Part shown: one piece after another, positions 60,003 to 64,000 of the stretch
Numbering within the stretch: the stretch's first letter is position 1
How the letters are laid out: each line of letters opens with the position of its first letter
Assembly (NCBI GenBank): GCA_015039365.1
Contig: WION01000003.1
Location: 1,302,001-1,366,000, forward strand
Direction of reading: 5' to 3'
Source of the DNA: Amanita rubescens
Taxonomy: Eukaryota > Basidiomycota > Agaricomycetes > Agaricales > Amanitaceae
DNA: 64,000 nucleotides
The notes under the pieces: generated by a model
Seen by the model: the letters and a program-made list of their open reading frames with translations, nothing else
Told to the model about the DNA's origin: nothing
The model's database searches: none
Translations under genes and position numbers: made by a program

Positions 60003-62245
60003 ATGGCGCGTAATCGTCGTCGCGCAGCACGTACGAATACACAAAAGTCAACAGCTCACTCAGCTTCATCGACTCGCTCCAATACCCCCATTCGAGTCAA
60101 TGAGCCGGAGGCTGAGAATATAACAGCTGAAACATGCCCTGCGTGCACCGACGTGTCGAAGGACCCGTCAAACTCGGTGGACAAAGAAAGTTGGATCCGA
60201 TGCGACGCTTGTAAGACGTGGTATCACTGGAGGTGTGTAGGTGATGACAGTGACGTCGAAAGCATTGATAAATGGTAAAACAGTTCTTGGTTGCCCTACT
60301 TGCCTGACAGTTTGATTAAATACAGGTATTGCAATTCCTGCCTCATGGCTGATCCTGGTCGCTCTATCACCTTCAAGGCACCCACTCGCAAATCTTCTCG
60401 TAGAAAAGCACAAAGAGATTATGCTAACCTCAATTCAGGGCAAACATCTGATCCTCAGCGTTGGTTAAAGATGTTAGAAGGCAAATTGATCAAAGCGGAT
60501 TCTTTCAAACGCACGGCAGGCAGTTTGATGAATATTTCCTGGTTGGAAAATGACGAAAATGCCATGACGGAGCCTATCATCGTCGAAACGCCAGATGGTT
60601 TGGGTATGAAAATGCCCGAAAAAGAGTTTTCGGTTAAGGATGTCGTAGATTGCGTTGGTGCAGAAACACCTGTCGAGGTTATTGGTATTTGCCATCTTTT
60701 ACCTGTTCTTATTAAACACTGACAGAGATGAGATGTTGCAACACAGTCCACCTCTCCTGGGTGGACACTCGGGAAGTGGGCCGAATACTACATGCTTGAG
60801 CCTGCCTCGCGTGAAAAGATTCTCAACGTGATATCGCTAGAGATATCGGACACTCCTTTAGCACAGACAATCTCTCCACCTCGTGTTGTAAGGGAGCTTG
60901 ATTGGGTGGAAAACTTTTGGCCCAGCGCAAAAAAAGGGAAAGGCCAGTCCTACCCAAAAGTGCAACTGTATTGCCTAATGGGTGTTGCATCAGCGTGGAC
61001 GGTGCGTAATCATGTGCTTGACTGTCAAGCACTTAACGATAGTTTCGCTCAGGATTGGCACATTGATTTTGCTGGATCTTCCGTGTATTATCACATCCTA
61101 CACGGCTCTAAGGTAATTGCAAATGGCATCGCGAATCTTCGCTAACGCCACTTAACCAGGTGTTTTATTTCATTAGGCCAACGCCGTCAAACTTAGCTGC
61201 ATATGAAAAATGGTCGGGTACAGAACTTCAAAATCATACATGGCTGGGCGATATGGTCGATGAAGTTGTCAAGGTTGAACTCACAGAAGGGAATACTATG
61301 ATTATTCCTACGGGGTGGATCCACGCAGTGGTAATATTCTCCATGTTTTTTGGAAGCTCAACTCAAATCATTCTCAGCACACCCCAGTAGACAGTTTAGT
61401 TTTTGGTGGCAACTTCTTACATTCTTATAATATTGCAACGCGTAAGGCTTAATTCGCTCGTGGTGAGACATTTAATAATCGGTGTTTCTAGAGTTCAAAG
61501 TATGCAATATCGAAGCAGCAACGCAGGTACCGAAGAAATTCCGGTTTCCTATGTTTACCAGGTACGGTGCACTGGCAAGTTTTTGACTTAGCTCATGTCG
61601 TTCAGGCTATGCTGGTATGTTGGAGACAAGTACCTGCGCGAGTTGAAGGCCTCAAGCTGGCAATCTTATCCTCTCCGAGTTAGGTCATCAATACTTGCTC
61701 TTGCAGAATACCTCGTCTCCGAAGTTCGTATGCTAGAAAAAGGTTCGGAGTACAGCAGGAAGGAGACACGAGATCAAATTCCATCCGAGCGAATCAAGGA
61801 TGCCCCTGCCATGGCGAGAGAACTGCTATGGAGGGCTAGACTCCTTCTACATGGGTCCGCGAGTGATGAAGAGGCCGTCAATAATGATTTCAGCAATTTC
61901 AAGGGAGGAAAGAGGAAACGCTCTACCGAAAGCCCAGGAGTAGACGACAGTTCATCGTTCAAAAACTTCAAGCCGAAGAAATGGGATAGCAGTACGGAAA
62001 AGGTGCTTGAGAAAGAATTGCGGACCGTTAGGTTATCAAGGCCTGAAGATGAGAAGTGGAAGGAGAGGTGGTCTGAATGGCGAACGTTGGAGGATGAGGG
62101 AGATGCGCAAGTTGCACAAGTAACGCATTTTCGCGATGTTTTGATAAGGGTTCGTAAGACTTCCCGGGGGTTAGAAAGGCAGCGGATTGAGCGTACCGTC
62201 GAGGAGTTGGTCTGGGAGCATAGCACGGAACGAGATACGACGTAA
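60003..62245 (+). CDS. JHD1: JHD1-type JmjC histone demethylase with N-terminal PHD
   Basis: Eight exons (60003-60274, 60326-60684, 60733-61001, 61053-61112, 61160-61330, 61378-61441, 61492-61561, 61606-62245) give 634 residues. Jhd1/KDM2 enzymes remove H3K36 mono- and dimethylation using Fe(II) and 2-oxoglutarate. The PHD (about 43-100) has [28 protein letters not shown] and WYCNSCL. The JmjC core has [20 protein letters not shown], giving the iron ligands H and D, then [25 protein letters not shown], and [19 protein letters not shown] with the third ligand histidine. QFKVCNIE and [13 protein letters not shown] match the family's linker. The C-terminal ~190 residues are charged and disordered. 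With RCO1 and the ING protein, it is the third PHD-type chromatin reader in this window. Confidence 0.93.
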
Positions 62246-62350
62246 TCATGAATGATTTGTGGGAAAAAACCCTATACTATTTCGCCGCAGGTGACAGTTC
62301 TTGTCCTTCATCCACAGGCAGAAACAACTACAGACTAGTTCCTTTCTGAA

Positions 62351-64000
62351 ATGCTTAACTATGGAGACCGCTCAACTATTCCAGAAGAAGGCATTGAGTC
62401 TATACTACGTGAGCTCCTTCCTGAAACTTGTCGCGTATTCTAATCCCTGCGGTCCTCATTGTAGCGGTGTCTGCTACGCGGCACGAAACGTATTCCATGT
62501 CTTCGGTGTCTAATCCAGAGCACACATCCAATTTTTCTGAGGATAGCGCAGCTAGTTCGGTTTACGATTCACTCGACCTCACTCACTTTTCAAGTTTGCG
62601 CATCAGCGACCCGGAACCAAGATATATAGATCCTCCTCATCGCCCCGCCTCTTCAACGTGCGTAAGGCCCATTCACCCATCTCAGGCTCCGAATCAACCT
62701 TTTTTATTCCAGCAATCAATATTTGCCTAATCACGGCCTTGGTAATGATCAACATTGGCAAGAATTTGGCAGAGCCAATGGGTCACAGTTGCCGCGCTAC
62801 AATGAAGATATACAGCGCTTTGATGACCTGCCCGTCCCTGGTGTATACTCCCAACGCTCGTGGCAAGGCGCATCAGATCACAATCCTTTGTATGCTGCTG
62901 CCTCCAATGTGTTAGGAATGGGTCCACCCCCAGACCCCACGTCTTCAGCTAGCGTAGCTCCTAATCTTCCACGTCTACAAGGATCGTCTTCCCTCAATTA
63001 CTATCAGCAGGCGAGCGGCCCCAATTCATTCCCACCTGGTTCGCAGCCTCCCCCAACGTACATCCCAGAGCCAGAGATAGAACCTCGGCCGTCACTCCAC
63101 CGTGGAGGAACCTCTGCCTCTACATCCCTCAATTCTCAGAAGAGTAAGGCGGTCGACCTGACTGCACCTCCTTACACCAAAGAGTATATTGATCAGTATC
63201 GACAACGAATCAAAAGTGATCCCGATCCCGAAGCCCATTTCTTGTATGCAAAATATCTAATTGATGCTGCAAAACACATCCGAGCAACTGCGAAAGATCA
63301 ACGGGCAGGGAAAAAGTATAGTGAAATTCTGGTCGCTGAATCCCTCAAGGCTATTCGACGCTTGGCTACTCAGGGGGACACTTACGACGAAGCACAGTTT
63401 TTTTTGGCCAATTGCTATGGAACAGGGGCATTGGGTCTACAGGTGGATCATGAGCGGGCATACCACTTGTATCTGCAGGCAGCGAAGCAAAATCATGCAG
63501 CGGCAACATACCGTGTTGCAGTTTGCAACGAAATTGGCGCAGGAACGCGACGAGAACCTCCTAGAGCAAGCGCTTTCTACCGTAAAGCTGCTTCCCTCGG
63601 AGATACCGCTGCAATGTATAAGCTGGGTATGATACTGCTACATGGTTCGCTTGGAGAACAGAAGAATCCGAGGGATGCAATAAACTGGTTGAAAAGGGCA
63701 GCAGAACAGGCTGACGAAGAAAATCCGCATGCTCTTCATGAATTAGGGTTATTATATGAACAGTTTGATTCCCAACTGGTCCCATACGACCCTGCCTATG
63801 CTAAAAGTCTTTTTACACAGTCGGGGCAGCTGGGTTATACCCCATCACAATACAAGCTTGGACAGTGTTATGAGTATGGTATCTTAACATGCGCTGTTGA
63901 TCCTAGGAGGTCTATAGCATGGTATACCAAAGCCGCAGAGAAGGGGGATGCCGAGGCAGAACTCGCATTGAGCGGGTGGTATTTGACGGGTAGCGAAGGG
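62351..64000 (+). CDS. SKT5: Chitin synthase activator Skt5/Chs4-like, Sel1 repeats, 3' end outside window
   Basis: Exons 62351-62408, 62465-62657 and 62713 to the window edge. Skt5/Chs4 recruits and activates chitin synthase 3 at sites of wall growth. The first ~230 residues are disordered (Ser, Pro, Gln, Asn). DLTAPPYTKEYIDQYRQRI opens the conserved domain, followed by Sel1-type repeats with the expected A/G spacing: AQFFLANCYGTGALGLQVDH, AYHLYLQAAKQNHAAATYRV, AFYRKAASLGDTAAMYKLG, AINWLKRAAEQ and SIAWYTKAAEKGDAEAELAL. The start at 62351 was chosen because it alone joins exon 2 in frame. Intron 2 uses the acceptor at 62712; the AG at 62686 would make only a 28-bp intron. The frame is open to the last base. 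Confidence 0.87.

Noticed and set aside
62658..62685. 28-bp intron in SKT5
   Set aside because: The next acceptor (62711-62712) gives a typical 55-bp intron and keeps the frame into the Sel1 region.

Overview
The window is a gene-dense nuclear segment of a filamentous basidiomycete, most likely an Agaricomycete. The inference rests on architecture and protein families: about 30 protein genes in 64 kb, roughly 200 introns mostly 45-60 bp long, exons down to 12 nt, and a gene set found in fungi (Skt5-type chitin synthase activator, Rpd3S subunit Rco1, Cdc50, SDA1, DDX41, MOD5). All gene models were built by hand from splice sites and reading frame and were checked for phase continuity. No similarity search was run, so names rest on recognised motifs.

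Layout. 1-8 kb: a nucleoporin-like protein (-), YME2 (+), a HOOK dynein adaptor (+). 8-13 kb: RNA 3'-phosphate cyclase (+), CDC50 (-), MCM-binding protein (+). 13-19 kb: a phosphopentomutase (-) in 19 exons and RCO1 (-). 20-26 kb: PRP38 (+), mitochondrial uL15m (-), a frameshifted tRNA isopentenyltransferase (+), a secreted fasciclin protein (-). 25.8-32 kb: V-ATPase subunit A (-), proteasome RPT1 (+), a mitochondrial PDK-type kinase (+). 32-38 kb: a very large DYRK kinase (-) facing a small Zn2Cys6 factor (+). 38.7-45.5 kb: ING-type PHD protein (+), NUF2 (-), a Sgs1/BLM RecQ helicase (+). 45.7-46.6 kb: an 821-bp terminal-inverted-repeat element. 46.7-53.5 kb: DDX41 (-), GAL7 (+), PNKP (-), NUDIX ADP-sugar hydrolase (+). 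53.5-64 kb: SDA1 (-), an unrecognised coiled-coil protein (+), an RG-rich protein (-), PGK1 (+), JHD1 (+) and the start of SKT5 (+).

Most genes are housekeeping and do not form a pathway cluster. What links them is arrangement: eleven head-to-head pairs share start-codon spacers that are 41-129 bp in ten cases and 851 bp in one, and tail-to-tail pairs are separated by 11-35 bp or overlap. Two of the shared spacers (VMA1/RPT1 and NUF2/SGS1) carry the same composite motif, TCACGTG followed 3-4 bp later by GACGCGT.

The most unusual object is the 821-bp element at 45737-46557. It has 94-bp perfectly matching inverted repeats, a 9-bp target duplication, and two convergent tRNA-like units with A box, B box and oligo-T terminators. 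Also notable are eight GC-AG introns, one apparent GT-GG intron in YME2, a catalytic loop encoded by a 17-nt exon behind a GC-AG intron, and reading-frame breaks in MOD5 and in the RS tail of PRP38.
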